From positions 1 to 64,000 of the forward strand of contig NZ_VAHO01000016.1 of NCBI RefSeq assembly GCF_005796225.1: 64,000 nt of DNA. Direction: 5' to 3'. Position numbers and translations under genes: made by a program. Every line of letters begins with the position of its first letter. The first letter of the stretch is position 1. The notes below the pieces were generated by a model. It saw nothing but the letters and a program-made list of their open reading frames with translations. It was not told where the DNA came from and searched no databases. Below, piece after piece: positions 9,624 through 18,333 of this stretch. Source of the stretch: Pseudarthrobacter sp. NamE5. Lineage in GTDB: Bacteria > Actinomycetota > Actinomycetes > Actinomycetales > Micrococcaceae.

Positions 9624-10645
9624 TGGGTCCGGCTCCGTCCGCTGAAGCTGCAGCCCCGGTTGAAGCACTTCCTGAGGCCGGGGCCGCCGGTGCCGCCCCT
9701 TCAGCGGCCCCGTCTGCCATCGACCGCGGCATCACGGACTACCTCCAGCACATGGGCGTGGAGCGGGGCCTGGCAGCAAATACCCTGGCCGCCTACCGGC
9801 GGGACCTTGCCCGCTACTCCCGGTACCTTGCAGCGGCTGGCTGCAGGCGTCCTGGGGAGATTACACGCCATCACGTCACGGGTTACGTCCGGGCGCTTTC
9901 GGACGGGTCCGACGGCGGCTCGGCCCTGGGCGTCAGGTCCGCGGCCAGGACGGTGGTCGCGGTGCGCGGACTCCACAAGTTCTGGGCGCTGGAAGGATAC
10001 ACACCTGCCGATCCCGCAAGCGAGGTCCATCCGCCCATGCCGGGCAAGCGCCTGCCCAAGGCCATCAGCGTGGATGAAGTGACCAGCATCCTTGAAGCAG
10101 CCGGAACGGACACGGCCACGGGTTTGCGGGACCGGGCCCTGCTGGAATTCCTGTACTCCACGGGAGCCCGGATCAGCGAGGCCGTCGGCCTGGACGTGGA
10201 TGACATTTCCCTCGACGCCGCCGAGTCCGGACCCGCCATCGTGCGTCTCTTCGGCAAGGGGTCCAAGGAACGGCTGGTACCTTTGGGCTCCTATGGTGCC
10301 AGGGCCCTTGACGCCTACCTGGTGCGGGGGCGGCCGCTGCTGGCCGCCAAGGGAAAAGGCACCCCCGCGTTGTTCCTCAACGCCCGCGGCGGCCGGATCA
10401 GCCGCCAGAGTGCCTGGACCATCCTGAAGGCAGCGGCAGACAAGGCAAACATCACCAAGGACGTGTCCCCGCACACCCTAAGGCATTCGTTCGCCACGCA
10501 CCTGCTCGAAGGCGGAGCCGATGTAAGGGTGGTCCAGGAACTGCTGGGGCATGCCTCGGTGACCACCACCCAGGTCTACACGCTGGTCACGGCCGACACG
10601 CTCCGTGAGATCTACGCGGCGGCCCATCCCCGGGCGCTGGGCTGA
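9623..10645 (+). CDS. xerD: Site-specific tyrosine recombinase XerD
   Basis: Resolves chromosome dimers at dif together with XerC. The 340 residues have an N-terminal SAM-like core-binding domain (about 35-125, [23 protein letters not shown]) preceded by an Ala/Pro-rich stretch of about 30 residues. The catalytic domain holds Arg183 (TGARISE), Lys in [12 protein letters not shown], His284 and Arg287 (HTLRHSF), His310 (LGHAS) and Tyr319. All active-site residues are intact. It is coupled to the upstream Nudix gene by a one-base overlap. The context is the conserved chromosomal position, not an integrative element. Confidence 0.93.
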   Translation: MGPAPSAEAAAPVEALPEAGAAGAAPSAAPSAIDRGITDYLQHMGVERGLAANTLAAYRRDLARYSRYLAAAGCRRPGEITRHHVTGYVRALSDGSDGGSALGVRSAARTVVAVRGLHKFWALEGYTPADPASEVHPPMPGKRLPKAISVDEVTSILEAAGTDTATGLRDRALLEFLYSTGARISEAVGLDVDDISLDAAESGPAIVRLFGKGSKERLVPLGSYGARALDAYLVRGRPLLAAKGKGTPALFLNARGGRISRQSAWTILKAAADKANITKDVSPHTLRHSFATHLLEGGADVRVVQELLGHASVTTTQVYTLVTADTLREIYAAAHPRALG

Positions 10646-10647
10646 GC

Positions 10648-11130
10648 ATGGCTGCCGCTGCAGTGGCGCTGTGCTTCCTGCTCCGCGAGGTGGACGGGGT
10701 CTCCCAGGTCCTGCTCGGGCTAAAGAAAACCGGCTTCGGGCGCGGCAAGATCGTGGGCATCGGCGGCCACGTGGAACCGGGGGAAAGCGATGCGGAAGCC
10801 GCCGTCCGCGAGGTGCGGGAGGAAGCCGGTGTCGGTATCCGGCACGAGGACCTCAGGGACGCAGGCGTGGTGCGCTTTGTCTTTCCTGCCAGGCCGGAGT
10901 GGAACATGGACACCCGGCTGTTCACCACCGTGAAGTGGGAGGGCGAACCCATCGAAAGCGCCGAGATCGCTCCCGCCTGGTTCGACACCGCAACCTTGCC
11001 CGTGGACCGGATGTGGCAGGACGCCGACCACTGGCTGCCGGTGATCCTGGAAGGCGGCAGGGTGAACATCGTAGTCACCATGGATGACGACAACGAAGCG
11101 GTTGCCTCCTCCGAAAGCCTCCTCTCCTAA
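10648..11130 (+). CDS. MTH1-like Nudix hydrolase (oxidised dNTP pyrophosphatase)
   Basis: Probably removes oxidised purine nucleoside triphosphates such as 8-oxo-dGTP from the pool. The 160 residues carry a perfect Nudix box at 40-62 (GHVEPGESDAEAAVREVREEAG). Two further features resemble eukaryotic MTH1 more than MutT: GFGRGKIVGIGGHVEPGE before the box, and PAWFDTATLPVDRMWQDADHWLP at 109-131. In MTH1 the latter region holds Trp117, Asp119 and Asp120 for base recognition; here Trp123 and Asp125 are kept but the second Asp is Ala126. It starts 2 bases after xerD with no own ribosome binding site, so coupled translation is likely. Confidence 0.85.
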   Translation: MAAAAVALCFLLREVDGVSQVLLGLKKTGFGRGKIVGIGGHVEPGESDAEAAVREVREEAGVGIRHEDLRDAGVVRFVFPARPEWNMDTRLFTTVKWEGEPIESAEIAPAWFDTATLPVDRMWQDADHWLPVILEGGRVNIVVTMDDDNEAVASSESLLS

Positions 11131-11141
11131 CACGCGAAAAG

Positions 11142-11182
11142 CGACGGCGGCCGGGCCCACCGGGGTGGTCAGGGCGCCGTCG
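11142..11182. terminator. Stem-loop between convergent genes
   Basis: CGACGGCG at 11142-11149 pairs with CGCCGTCG at 11175-11182, followed on the plus strand by TACTTCCTT. It lies between the Nudix gene and the minus-strand prpC, which converge here. The U tract is weak, so it is a possible bidirectional terminator. Confidence 0.5.
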
Positions 11183-11203
11183 TACTTCCTTGGTTAGCGG
11201 CAC

Positions 11204-12343
11204 CTAGGGGAGATGGCGCTCTTCCGGGCCCACGTATTCACTCAGCGGCCGGATCAGTGAGTTCGAGTCCAGCTGCTCCATGATGTGCGCCGTCCAGCCC
11301 GTGATGCGGCTGGCCACGAACAGGGGCGTGAACGTCTCGGTGTCGAACCCCATCAGGTGGTAGGTGGGCCCGGCGGGATAGTCGAGGTTGGGCTTGATGG
11401 CCTTGGCCTCATCCATGGCGGCCTCGAGGCCCTGGTACAGGCCCAGGAGTTCCGGCCGGCCGTAGTGCGCAATCATCTTGTCCAGGGCCGCCTTCATGGT
11501 GGGCACCCGCGAGTCGCCGTGCTTGTAGACGCGGTGGCCGAAGCCCATGACCTTCTTCTTCTGGGCAAGGGCATTCTCCATCCAGGTTTTCGCCCGGGCG
11601 GCTGCTTCCTCCAGCGACTCCTCCGGCCGGATCCCAATCTCGTCAAAGGTATGCATGACGGCCTCGTTGGCTCCGCCATGCAGCGGGCCCTTCAGCGCCC
11701 CGATGGCCCCGGTGACCGCCGAGTGCAGGTCCGAGAGCGTCGACGTGATAACCCGTGCGGTGAAGGTGGAGGCGTTAAAGCTGTGCTCGGCGTAAAGGAT
11801 CATGGAGACGTTGAAGGCCTCCACTACTTCCGGCACCTGTTCCTCGCCAAAGGCCATCCACAGGAAGTTGGCCGAGTAGCCCAGGTCCCCACGGGGCTCC
11901 ACAGCGGTTTGCCCGTGCCGGCGGCGCTGGTCGTAGGCCACCACTGCCGGCATCGCTGCGAACAGGTCGACTGCCTTTTTCATGTTGGCTTCGCGTGAGG
12001 AGTCGCCGGTCAGCGGGTGCCGGGCTCCCATCACCGAGGCCGCTGTCCGGCACACGTCCATCGGGTGCGAGCTGGCGGGCAGGGCATCGATAACCTGCTT
12101 GACCACCGGGTCCAGCGCCCGCCCGGCCCGTTCCCGTGCGGTGAATTCCGCCAGCTGTTCTGCGGTGGGCAGTTCGCCGTTCCAGAGCAGGTAGGCCACT
12201 TCCTCGAAGCTGCACCGCGCGGCGAGCTCCTGGACAGGATAGCCGCGGTACAGCAGCGAGTTGGTGTCCGGGTTAACTTTCGAGACGGACGTGTAATCCA
12301 CTACGACGCCGGCGAGACCTTTTTTGATGTCCTGTTCAGCCAT
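11204..12343 (-). CDS. prpC: 2-methylcitrate synthase
   Basis: Condenses propionyl-CoA with oxaloacetate to 2-methylcitrate, the entry step of the methylcitrate cycle. The 379 residues have the citrate synthase catalytic set: His187 in YAEHSFNAS, His222 in LHGGANE, His270 in GFGHRVYKHGD and an Asp in MGFDTETFTP. The short length without an N-terminal NADH-binding domain and the operon context favour methylcitrate synthase over the main citrate synthase. It is the last gene of GntR-prpD-prpB-prpC, 60 bases after prpB. Confidence 0.92.
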   Translation of the reverse strand: MAEQDIKKGLAGVVVDYTSVSKVNPDTNSLLYRGYPVQELAARCSFEEVAYLLWNGELPTAEQLAEFTARERAGRALDPVVKQVIDALPASSHPMDVCRTAASVMGARHPLTGDSSREANMKKAVDLFAAMPAVVAYDQRRRHGQTAVEPRGDLGYSANFLWMAFGEEQVPEVVEAFNVSMILYAEHSFNASTFTARVITSTLSDLHSAVTGAIGALKGPLHGGANEAVMHTFDEIGIRPEESLEEAAARAKTWMENALAQKKKVMGFGHRVYKHGDSRVPTMKAALDKMIAHYGRPELLGLYQGLEAAMDEAKAIKPNLDYPAGPTYHLMGFDTETFTPLFVASRITGWTAHIMEQLDSNSLIRPLSEYVGPEERHLP

Positions 12344-12403
12344 GCTGAAACTCCCTTGTTCCTGTCGCCTTTCGGATACCGGCCGGAGCCGGCGGTGGTC
12401 CTT

Positions 12404-13309
12404 CTAGTGCTTCCCGGGGACCTGGAAGTTGAATACCCCGGTGTCGAAGCGGTTGTAGGCCTCGTAGTCAACGAGCTCATACAGCCGCGCACGGGTCAGC
12501 ATGCTGCCCACCTGTGCCTCCTGCGTTCCCTCAGCCTTGATCGAGTCCAGCGTACGCTCAGCAGCGCCCATGGCACTACGGAGCAGTGTGACCGGATAGA
12601 TCACCATGTTCACGCCCACCGCCGCCAGCTGCTCAACCGTGAAGAGGGCGCTCTTTCCGAACTCCGTCATGTTCGCCAGGATGGGGACGTCCACGGCGTC
12701 CCGGATGGCCTGGAACTCTTCCAGCGAGGCCATCGCCTCCGGGAAAACCGCGTCCGCTCCGGCCTCCACCAGTGCCTTCGCCCGGTCCTGGGCTGCAGCC
12801 AGGCCATCCGTCGCGCGGATGTCCGTCCGCGCCATGATCAGGAAGTTGGGGTCCCGGCGCGCGTCCGCAGCAGCCCTGATCCGCTTGGTGGCGGTCTCCA
12901 GGTCCACCACGTTCTTGCCGTCCAGGTGGCCGCAGCGCTTGGGGTTGAACTGGTCTTCGATGTGCAGCCCGGCCAGGCCCGCGTTCTCGATCTCCTGGAC
13001 AGTGCGGGCAACATTCATCGGCTCGCCGAAGCCGGTGTCCGCATCCACGATGGCCGGCAGGTCGGTCATGCGGGCAATCTGCGCGGCTCGGGTGGCCACC
13101 TCGGTGAGGGTGGTCAACCCGATGTCCGGCAGGCCAAGGTCATTGGCCAGCACCGCGCCGGAGATATAGACGCCGCCAAACCCCTTTTCCTCGATGAGCC
13201 GGGCCGAAAGCGGGTTGAACGCGCCGGGGAACTGCTGGATGCTGCCGGAGGCCAGGAGTTCCCGGAACCGGATGCGCTTCTGTTCGGGCGTGACCTTGGA
13301 GTACAGCAT
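12404..13309 (-). CDS. prpB: Methylisocitrate lyase
   Basis: Splits 2-methylisocitrate into pyruvate and succinate. The 301-residue protein has the isocitrate lyase superfamily signature KRCGH at 124-128 with catalytic Cys126, and metal-binding Asp90-Asp91 in VDADTGFGEP. Length fits PrpB; true isocitrate lyase is over 400 residues. The ATG overlaps the stop of prpD by one base (TGATG on the minus strand), so translation is coupled. Confidence 0.93.
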   Translation of the reverse strand: MLYSKVTPEQKRIRFRELLASGSIQQFPGAFNPLSARLIEEKGFGGVYISGAVLANDLGLPDIGLTTLTEVATRAAQIARMTDLPAIVDADTGFGEPMNVARTVQEIENAGLAGLHIEDQFNPKRCGHLDGKNVVDLETATKRIRAAADARRDPNFLIMARTDIRATDGLAAAQDRAKALVEAGADAVFPEAMASLEEFQAIRDAVDVPILANMTEFGKSALFTVEQLAAVGVNMVIYPVTLLRSAMGAAERTLDSIKAEGTQEAQVGSMLTRARLYELVDYEAYNRFDTGVFNFQVPGKH

Positions 13310-14829
13310 CAGAACAGTCCTTTGGGGGCAGCGCCAAGGTCGATCACGCCGGGGGCGGCGGTGATGTTCAGCTGGTCAAGTTCCCCTGCTGCGAGTTCCG
13401 GGAGGCGTTCGACGGCGGCGAGGAACCTTCCGATTTCGGCTTCCTCCACGAGGCCGGCGGCCAGGGTGTGGAACTTGTTGATGTACTGTGCCCGTCCGAA
13501 GGGCCGGGCACCCAGCGGATGGGCGTCCGCCACGGCGATTTCGTCCCTGATGACCGTGCCGTCCGCGAGGGTGATTTCCACTGACCCGCCGAAGGCCTTC
13601 TCCGAGATGTCCAGGGAGTGGTAGCGCCGTGTCCACTCGGGGTCTTCCTCGGTGGACACCTTCTGCCACAGGTCCACTGTGTCCGGCCTGCCGGCGCGTT
13701 CGGGGGAGTAGGAATCCACGTGGTGCCAGGACCCGTCCTGCAGCGCAACGGTGAAGATGTACGGGATGGAGTGGTCCAGGGTTTCCCGGCTTGCCGTGGG
13801 ATCGTACTTCTGCGGGTCATTGGCGCCGGAGCCGATGACGTAGTGCGTATGGTGGCTGGTCCTGATCAGGACGGACTTCACGTTGGCGGGATCGGTGGCT
13901 TCGGGGTGCTCCCGGTTCAGTTTCCGGGCGAGGTCGATCCACGCCTGCGCCTGGTACTCAGCGGAATGCTCCTTGGTGTAGGTGTCCAGGATGGCGCGCT
14001 TCGCTTCCCCGGCCTCCGGCAGCGGTACCAGGTAGGACGCGTCCGGGCCGTCCAGCAGCCAGGCGATCACCCCGTCCTCGCCCTCATAGATCGGCACGGG
14101 GGAGGTCTGCCCGCGCATCGAGCGGTCCGCGGCCTCCACCGCCATCTTGCCTGCGAACGCGGGCGCGTGCGCTTTCCAGGTTGAGATCTCACCCTTGCGC
14201 GACTGCCGGGTCGCGGTGGTGGTGTGCAGCGCCTGGCCCACGGACTGAAAGATGGTCTCGACGTCGAGCCCCAGCAGGGTGCCGATGCCGGCGGCTGCCG
14301 AGGGGCCAAGGTGCGCTACATGGTCGATCTTGTGCTTGTGCAGGCAGATCGCCTTCACCAGGTTCACCTGGATCTCGTATCCGGTGGCGATGCCCCGCAC
14401 CAGGTCGGCACCGTTTGCACCAACGTGCTGGGCGACGGCAAGGATCGGCGGGATGTTGTCGCCGGGGTGGGAGTAATCGGCGGCCAGGAAGGTGTCGTGG
14501 TAGTCCAGTTCCCGCACCGCAACCCCGTTCGCCCATGCCGCCCATTCGGGCGAGACGCGCTCGCCGATGCCAAAGACCCTGGCGCCCTGGCCGCCGGTGC
14601 TGGGGCCGTGCGCAAGGGCCTGGGCCCGGGCAGAGACTATGGGGCTGCGGTTCAGGGAGGCGATGGCCACCGAGGCGTTGTCGATCACCCGGTTGATCAC
14701 CATCTCTGTGACCTCCGGGCTGACTGCGACCGGATCAGTGGCCACCTTGGCGATCTTGTACGCGAGCTGCTCCTCGCGGGGCAGGCTTTCCTCGCTCTTG
14801 TAAACGCGGACGTGGTGTTCCTTAACCAT
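13309..14829 (-). CDS. prpD: 2-methylcitrate dehydratase, MmgE/PrpD family
   Basis: Dehydrates 2-methylcitrate to 2-methyl-cis-aconitate. Starting at ATG 14829, with AAGGAG just upstream, the protein is 506 residues, normal for PrpD. It contains the family's conserved [19 protein letters not shown] and an [23 protein letters not shown] segment. The open frame continues upstream for about 148 codons, but that part is opposite-frame sequence inside the GntR gene. The start overlaps the end of the GntR gene by 8 bases. A methylcitrate-specific aconitase is not in the window, so rehydration is probably done by the housekeeping enzyme. Confidence 0.93.
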   Translation of the reverse strand: MVKEHHVRVYKSEESLPREEQLAYKIAKVATDPVAVSPEVTEMVINRVIDNASVAIASLNRSPIVSARAQALAHGPSTGGQGARVFGIGERVSPEWAAWANGVAVRELDYHDTFLAADYSHPGDNIPPILAVAQHVGANGADLVRGIATGYEIQVNLVKAICLHKHKIDHVAHLGPSAAAGIGTLLGLDVETIFQSVGQALHTTTATRQSRKGEISTWKAHAPAFAGKMAVEAADRSMRGQTSPVPIYEGEDGVIAWLLDGPDASYLVPLPEAGEAKRAILDTYTKEHSAEYQAQAWIDLARKLNREHPEATDPANVKSVLIRTSHHTHYVIGSGANDPQKYDPTASRETLDHSIPYIFTVALQDGSWHHVDSYSPERAGRPDTVDLWQKVSTEEDPEWTRRYHSLDISEKAFGGSVEITLADGTVIRDEIAVADAHPLGARPFGRAQYINKFHTLAAGLVEEAEIGRFLAAVERLPELAAGELDQLNITAAPGVIDLGAAPKGLF

Positions 14830-15481
14830 GGTGCTCCTTGTCGTGGGGCGTGTGGGTGTTCTTGACGTGGGAGAGGCTGCGGTGCAGGTGCAGGGTGGTG
14901 GCCGCTTCAGCCAGCCGGGGGTTGCGACCGGCGATGGCTTCCGCGATGGCGGCATGCTCGGCCGCGGCGGCAGTGAGGCGCCGGGCGTCGTCGGCAGCGA
15001 GCCTGCGCACGCGGACGAGGTGCACGCGCAGGCCGCGGATGGCCTGGGCGAGGTAGGAGTTGGATGCTGCGGCATCGATGGCTGCGTCGAGGCGACCCGC
15101 GAGCTCGTAGTAGGCATGCCGCCCGGTGTCCGTGCCGTCAATGAGGGCGGGCGCCTCGAGGAGCTCCTTTTGGAGCTGGAGGAAGACGGCGGAATCGCCC
15201 CGTTCCGCGGCCAGGGCTGCGGCCCTGCGCTCCAGGGTTTCGCGAAGTTCAAAGAGTTCGTCGATGTCCTCAAGTGACACAGCAGTGACGACGACGCCGC
15301 GGCCGCCCGCCGTCGTCGTCAGTCCTTCTGCCGTCAGCCGGCCCAGCGCCTCCCGCAGCGGAGTGCGTGAGACGCCAAGGCGTTGGGACTGCTCCACTTC
15401 CCCCAGCACAGTGCCCGGCAGGAGGCGCCACTCCGTGATGTCGTCGCGCAAAGCGGCGTAGGCCCTGTCGCTGGCGCGCAT
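14822..15481 (-). CDS. GntR family (FCD subfamily) regulator of the prp operon
   Basis: A 219-residue regulator with an N-terminal winged helix ([45 protein letters not shown] is the region, about 2-46) and an all-helical FCD ligand domain (about 75-205, [17 protein letters not shown]). The start is ATG 15481 because AGAGGAGG lies right before it; an upstream extension in the same frame has no such support. It heads the prp genes and overlaps prpD. Two TGTATACA palindromes upstream of its start are likely its operators, so it should repress itself and prpDBC. The effector is probably a methylcitrate-cycle intermediate or propionyl-CoA (inference). Confidence 0.88.
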   Translation of the reverse strand: MRASDRAYAALRDDITEWRLLPGTVLGEVEQSQRLGVSRTPLREALGRLTAEGLTTTAGGRGVVVTAVSLEDIDELFELRETLERRAAALAAERGDSAVFLQLQKELLEAPALIDGTDTGRHAYYELAGRLDAAIDAAASNSYLAQAIRGLRVHLVRVRRLAADDARRLTAAAAEHAAIAEAIAGRNPRLAEAATTLHLHRSLSHVKNTHTPHDKEHHG

Positions 15482-15510
15482 CGTTACCTCCTCTGGATGA
15501 ATGCTCCCAC

Positions 15511-15583
15511 TGTATACATTGAGCTCCGAATTGGCCAGCATGTGGAAGAAACGTGCCGCCTCCTCCAACTTTTGTATACAAAA
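15511..15583 (-). promoter_or_regulatory. Paired GntR-type operators upstream of the prp operon
   Basis: Two copies of the palindrome TGTATACA lie at 15511-15518 and 15573-15580. The distal copy is the core of a perfect 14-bp palindrome, TTTTGTATACAAAA, at 15570-15583. The centres are 62 bp apart, close to six helical turns, so two dimers would sit on the same DNA face. FCD-type GntR proteins are known to bind similar TTGTATACAA-like sites. The proximal site is 30 bases from the regulator's ATG and may overlap a -10 element (TATACA on the minus strand). Confidence 0.75.
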
Positions 15584-15814
15584 CTCTTGTTCCAGCCAGG
15601 GTGCGGGCGAGCATTGCGGCATCACGTTGTCGTGGACAGGGTGCAATTTGATGGGTACCAACAGCCGCGTGGTCATCTACATGCCGAAAATTCCCGCCGC
15701 AGGAGTACACGTGCCGCCAACCGTCGAAGATGCCGGATTGATCGAGCAGCTGATGGGCGCCCTCCCCCCGACACTGGTAGGTGCGGCTGCCGAAGCCAGC
15801 ACCCCGTCAAGGGG
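15584..15814. other. Intergenic region, possible gene remnant
   Basis: With the operators this 333-base stretch between the GntR gene and the response regulator has no confident gene. A plus-strand frame from ATG 15651 to the TAG at 15864-15866 (71 residues, VVIYMPKIPAAGVHVPPTVEDAGLIEQLMGALPPTL...) has fairly GC-rich third positions, but it lacks a ribosome binding site and runs into the 3' end of the opposite-strand regulator. It is either a decayed fragment or chance. Confidence 0.35.
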
Positions 15815-16528
15815 TCATCGCCCGCTCCAGCGGTACTCGTTCTCGGGCCTGCCGGGCGTTCCGTAGCGGGCGGTCCTGGAAACCGTCCCGGCATCGGCCA
15901 GGTACTCCAGGTAACGGCGGGCAGTGACGCGGGACATGCCCAGGGCGTCCATGACTTCCGTGGCGGAAACGGCAGCACGCTGTTGCCTGAGGAAGTCCTG
16001 CACCGAGCCCAATGTGGAGACCGAGAGTCCCTTGGGCAGGGGGAGTTCCGAGGGCGCCCGCAGGCTGGCGAAGGCCTGGTCCACTTCGCTTTGGGACGCC
16101 CCGGCCTTTCCGGATCCCGCGTCCGCGCCTGCGAGCTGCTGCCGGAACTGCCGGTAACTTTCCAGCTTGTCCGCAAAGGTCGCAAACGTAAACGGCTTGA
16201 TCAGGTACTGGACCACGCCGATGGCCACTGCACTCCGGACAATCGCCAGCTCCCGGACTGCAGTGATGGCGATGATGTCAGCCAGGATGCCGGCAGCCCG
16301 CATCCGGCGTGCGATGTCCAGGCCGTGGAGATCCGGAAGGTTCATGTCCAGGAGGACAAGCTCCACCGGGTTGCCTGCGGCCGAAAATTCTCCCAGCAGG
16401 CGAAGGGCCGACTGGCCGTCCGGCGCGCTTCCGGCCAGCTCAAAGCCCGGCAGGCGCCCGATATAGGCGGCGTGGGCTGCCGAGGCGATCGCTTCGTCCT
16501 CCACGACGAGGACCCGGATGTTGCTCAC
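15815..16528 (-). CDS. Response regulator, CitB/DcuR family
   Basis: A 237-residue regulator. The receiver domain (about 3-122) has the acidic pair Glu10-Asp11, phospho-acceptor Asp61 (LLDMNLPD), Thr89 and Lys111 (LIKPF). The C-terminal part (about 165-230, TLGSVQDFLRQQRAAVSATEVMDALGMSRVTARRYLEYL) is a helix-turn-helix of the CitB/DcuR type. It overlaps the kinase gene by 4 bases. With the divergent dctA it probably activates dicarboxylate uptake when the cognate kinase senses substrate. Confidence 0.9.
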   Translation of the reverse strand: MSNIRVLVVEDEAIASAAHAAYIGRLPGFELAGSAPDGQSALRLLGEFSAAGNPVELVLLDMNLPDLHGLDIARRMRAAGILADIIAITAVRELAIVRSAVAIGVVQYLIKPFTFATFADKLESYRQFRQQLAGADAGSGKAGASQSEVDQAFASLRAPSELPLPKGLSVSTLGSVQDFLRQQRAAVSATEVMDALGMSRVTARRYLEYLADAGTVSRTARYGTPGRPENEYRWSGR

Positions 16529-18165
16529 GGAGTTTGCTCCTTCTGCGGGGACACCGCTGCGGGAAGAAACACTTCAAACTTCGCTCCGCGCCGTCCGTTA
16601 ATGGTCAATGTACCCCCGAGCCGCTGCACGGCCTGCCGGACCAGCGCCAGCCCGATGCCCCGACCGCCGGGGCCGGAGGGCTTGGTGCTGAAGCCGTGAC
16701 GGAAGATGTTCTCGGCCGCTCCGGCGTCGATTGGAGCCCCGGAATCATGAACGGCGATGTCCAGCCCTTCCTCGTCCGACTCGACACTCAGTTCCACGCG
16801 CCGGGGCGGAGCAGCTTCGGCGGCAGCATCGATCGCGTTGTCCAGCAGGTTGCCCAGGATCGTTACCAGGTCCTGCACCGCTACTCCCGCCACCGTACCG
16901 GTACCCTGCGTGGAAACATCAAGCTGGACGCCGCGTTCATGCGCTTCGGCCACCTTCCCCACCACCAGCGCGCCCAGGACCGGCTCGTCCACGGAGCTGA
17001 CCATCTCATCGGTCAGCTGCTGGCTCAGTTGCAGGTCCCGGGTGGCAAAGTCCAGGGCTTCCTGGGTCCGGCCCAGCTCCAGGAGTGAAACCATGGTGTG
17101 GAGCCGGTTGGCATGTTCATGCGTCTGGGCGCGCAACGCCCCCGACAGGGTGCGCATGGTCTCCAGCTCATTGCCCAGGGCCTCAATCTCCGTCCGGTCG
17201 CGGAGCGTAGCCACTGTGCCGTAGACCGGCACCGCCGTCCTGCCGCGGCTGCCGGAGTACTCCGGACCTTTGGCCGGTCCCTGATTGACCACCAGGACCC
17301 GGGAACCGGTGAGGACAATTTCGTCCTTGGCCGGCCGCCCGGACTCGAACAGGTCCCGGAGCTCCTCCTCCAAGGGCAGCTCCGCCAGTGACGGCGGCCG
17401 GGTGGGATCCTTGCTGCCGGCACCTTCGAGGCCCAGCAGTTCGGCGGCCTGGTCGTTGTACATCACCACACGGCCCTTCGTATCGATAAGGATCAGCCCC
17501 TCCCGCACCGAGTGCAGCACAGACTCGTAATAGGCGAACAGCTGCGAGAGCTGCTCCGGCCCCCACCCTCGGGTGACCCCACGCAGATACCTGCCCAGGA
17601 ACCAGGAGGCAAGCGAACCTCCCACCAGCAGGGCAAGTCCCACCGCCAGCAGGGCAGGCAGGCGTCCGGCGAAGGCCACGTCCACTGTGCGGACTGTCAC
17701 TCCGACCGCGACCAGTGCCTTTACCCCGCCCGCTTCATCCTTGGCCGGAACAATGGTGCGGACTGACGGGCCCAGGGTGCCGGCCGTCACTTCAGTGAGC
17801 TGTCCACCTTTCAGCGCCTCGTCAACGGAACCGATGTAGGGGCGGCCGATCTCCTCATCGCGCGGATGCGTCCAGCGGGTCCTGTCCGGCGCCATGATGG
17901 TGACGAAGTCGACGTCTGCCGCCGCCATGACGTCCCGGGCGTAAGGCTGGAGGAGGGACGCCGGATCCGGGGCCACTGCTGCCTGGAGCACCAGCGGGTT
18001 GGCAGCAATGGATGCGGCGATCCCGGCCATGCGCCGACCGGCCTCCTCATAGGTACGGTCGCGGGCATCGACGTAGGTTGCGGTGCCGACAATGGCGATG
18101 AACACCACCACGATCAGCAGGTTCGCCACGAACAGCCGACGGGCGATACTCCACGGATGGATCAT
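16525..18165 (-). CDS. Sensor histidine kinase, CitA/DcuS family
   Basis: A 546-residue membrane kinase. TM1 is about 11-30 and TM2 about 168-190; between them lies an extracytoplasmic PASC/Cache-type sensor of about 135 residues, typical for citrate or C4-dicarboxylate sensors. A cytoplasmic PAS domain follows (about 210-325). The phosphorylated His349 sits in THEHANRLH, the CitA/DcuS H-box, and a HATPase domain with NLLDNAIDA and GGRGIGLALV ends the protein. GGGAGG precedes ATG 18165. It is paired with the response regulator and transcribed away from dctA. Confidence 0.92.
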   Translation of the reverse strand: MIHPWSIARRLFVANLLIVVVFIAIVGTATYVDARDRTYEEAGRRMAGIAASIAANPLVLQAAVAPDPASLLQPYARDVMAAADVDFVTIMAPDRTRWTHPRDEEIGRPYIGSVDEALKGGQLTEVTAGTLGPSVRTIVPAKDEAGGVKALVAVGVTVRTVDVAFAGRLPALLAVGLALLVGGSLASWFLGRYLRGVTRGWGPEQLSQLFAYYESVLHSVREGLILIDTKGRVVMYNDQAAELLGLEGAGSKDPTRPPSLAELPLEEELRDLFESGRPAKDEIVLTGSRVLVVNQGPAKGPEYSGSRGRTAVPVYGTVATLRDRTEIEALGNELETMRTLSGALRAQTHEHANRLHTMVSLLELGRTQEALDFATRDLQLSQQLTDEMVSSVDEPVLGALVVGKVAEAHERGVQLDVSTQGTGTVAGVAVQDLVTILGNLLDNAIDAAAEAAPPRRVELSVESDEEGLDIAVHDSGAPIDAGAAENIFRHGFSTKPSGPGGRGIGLALVRQAVQRLGGTLTINGRRGAKFEVFLPAAVSPQKEQTP

Positions 18166-18333
18166 CAGTACCTCCCAGCACCTTCAGCAGCCGAATGTGT
18201 GCCGCGACCAATATGAACGCAACGGTGAGCTGGATCACGGGGTGCCTAATGATGGATGTCACACCGGAGGACGTGTTGAGCCCAGAGACTGTGCCGCAGC
18301 GTCTATCAGATTATCCATATAAGGAGACACATC

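Noticed and set aside
15651..15866. Possible 71-residue gene on the plus strand between the GntR gene and the response regulator
   Set aside because: No ribosome binding site, no recognised family, and its end overlaps the coding 3' end of the opposite-strand regulator. Listed only as a possible remnant.
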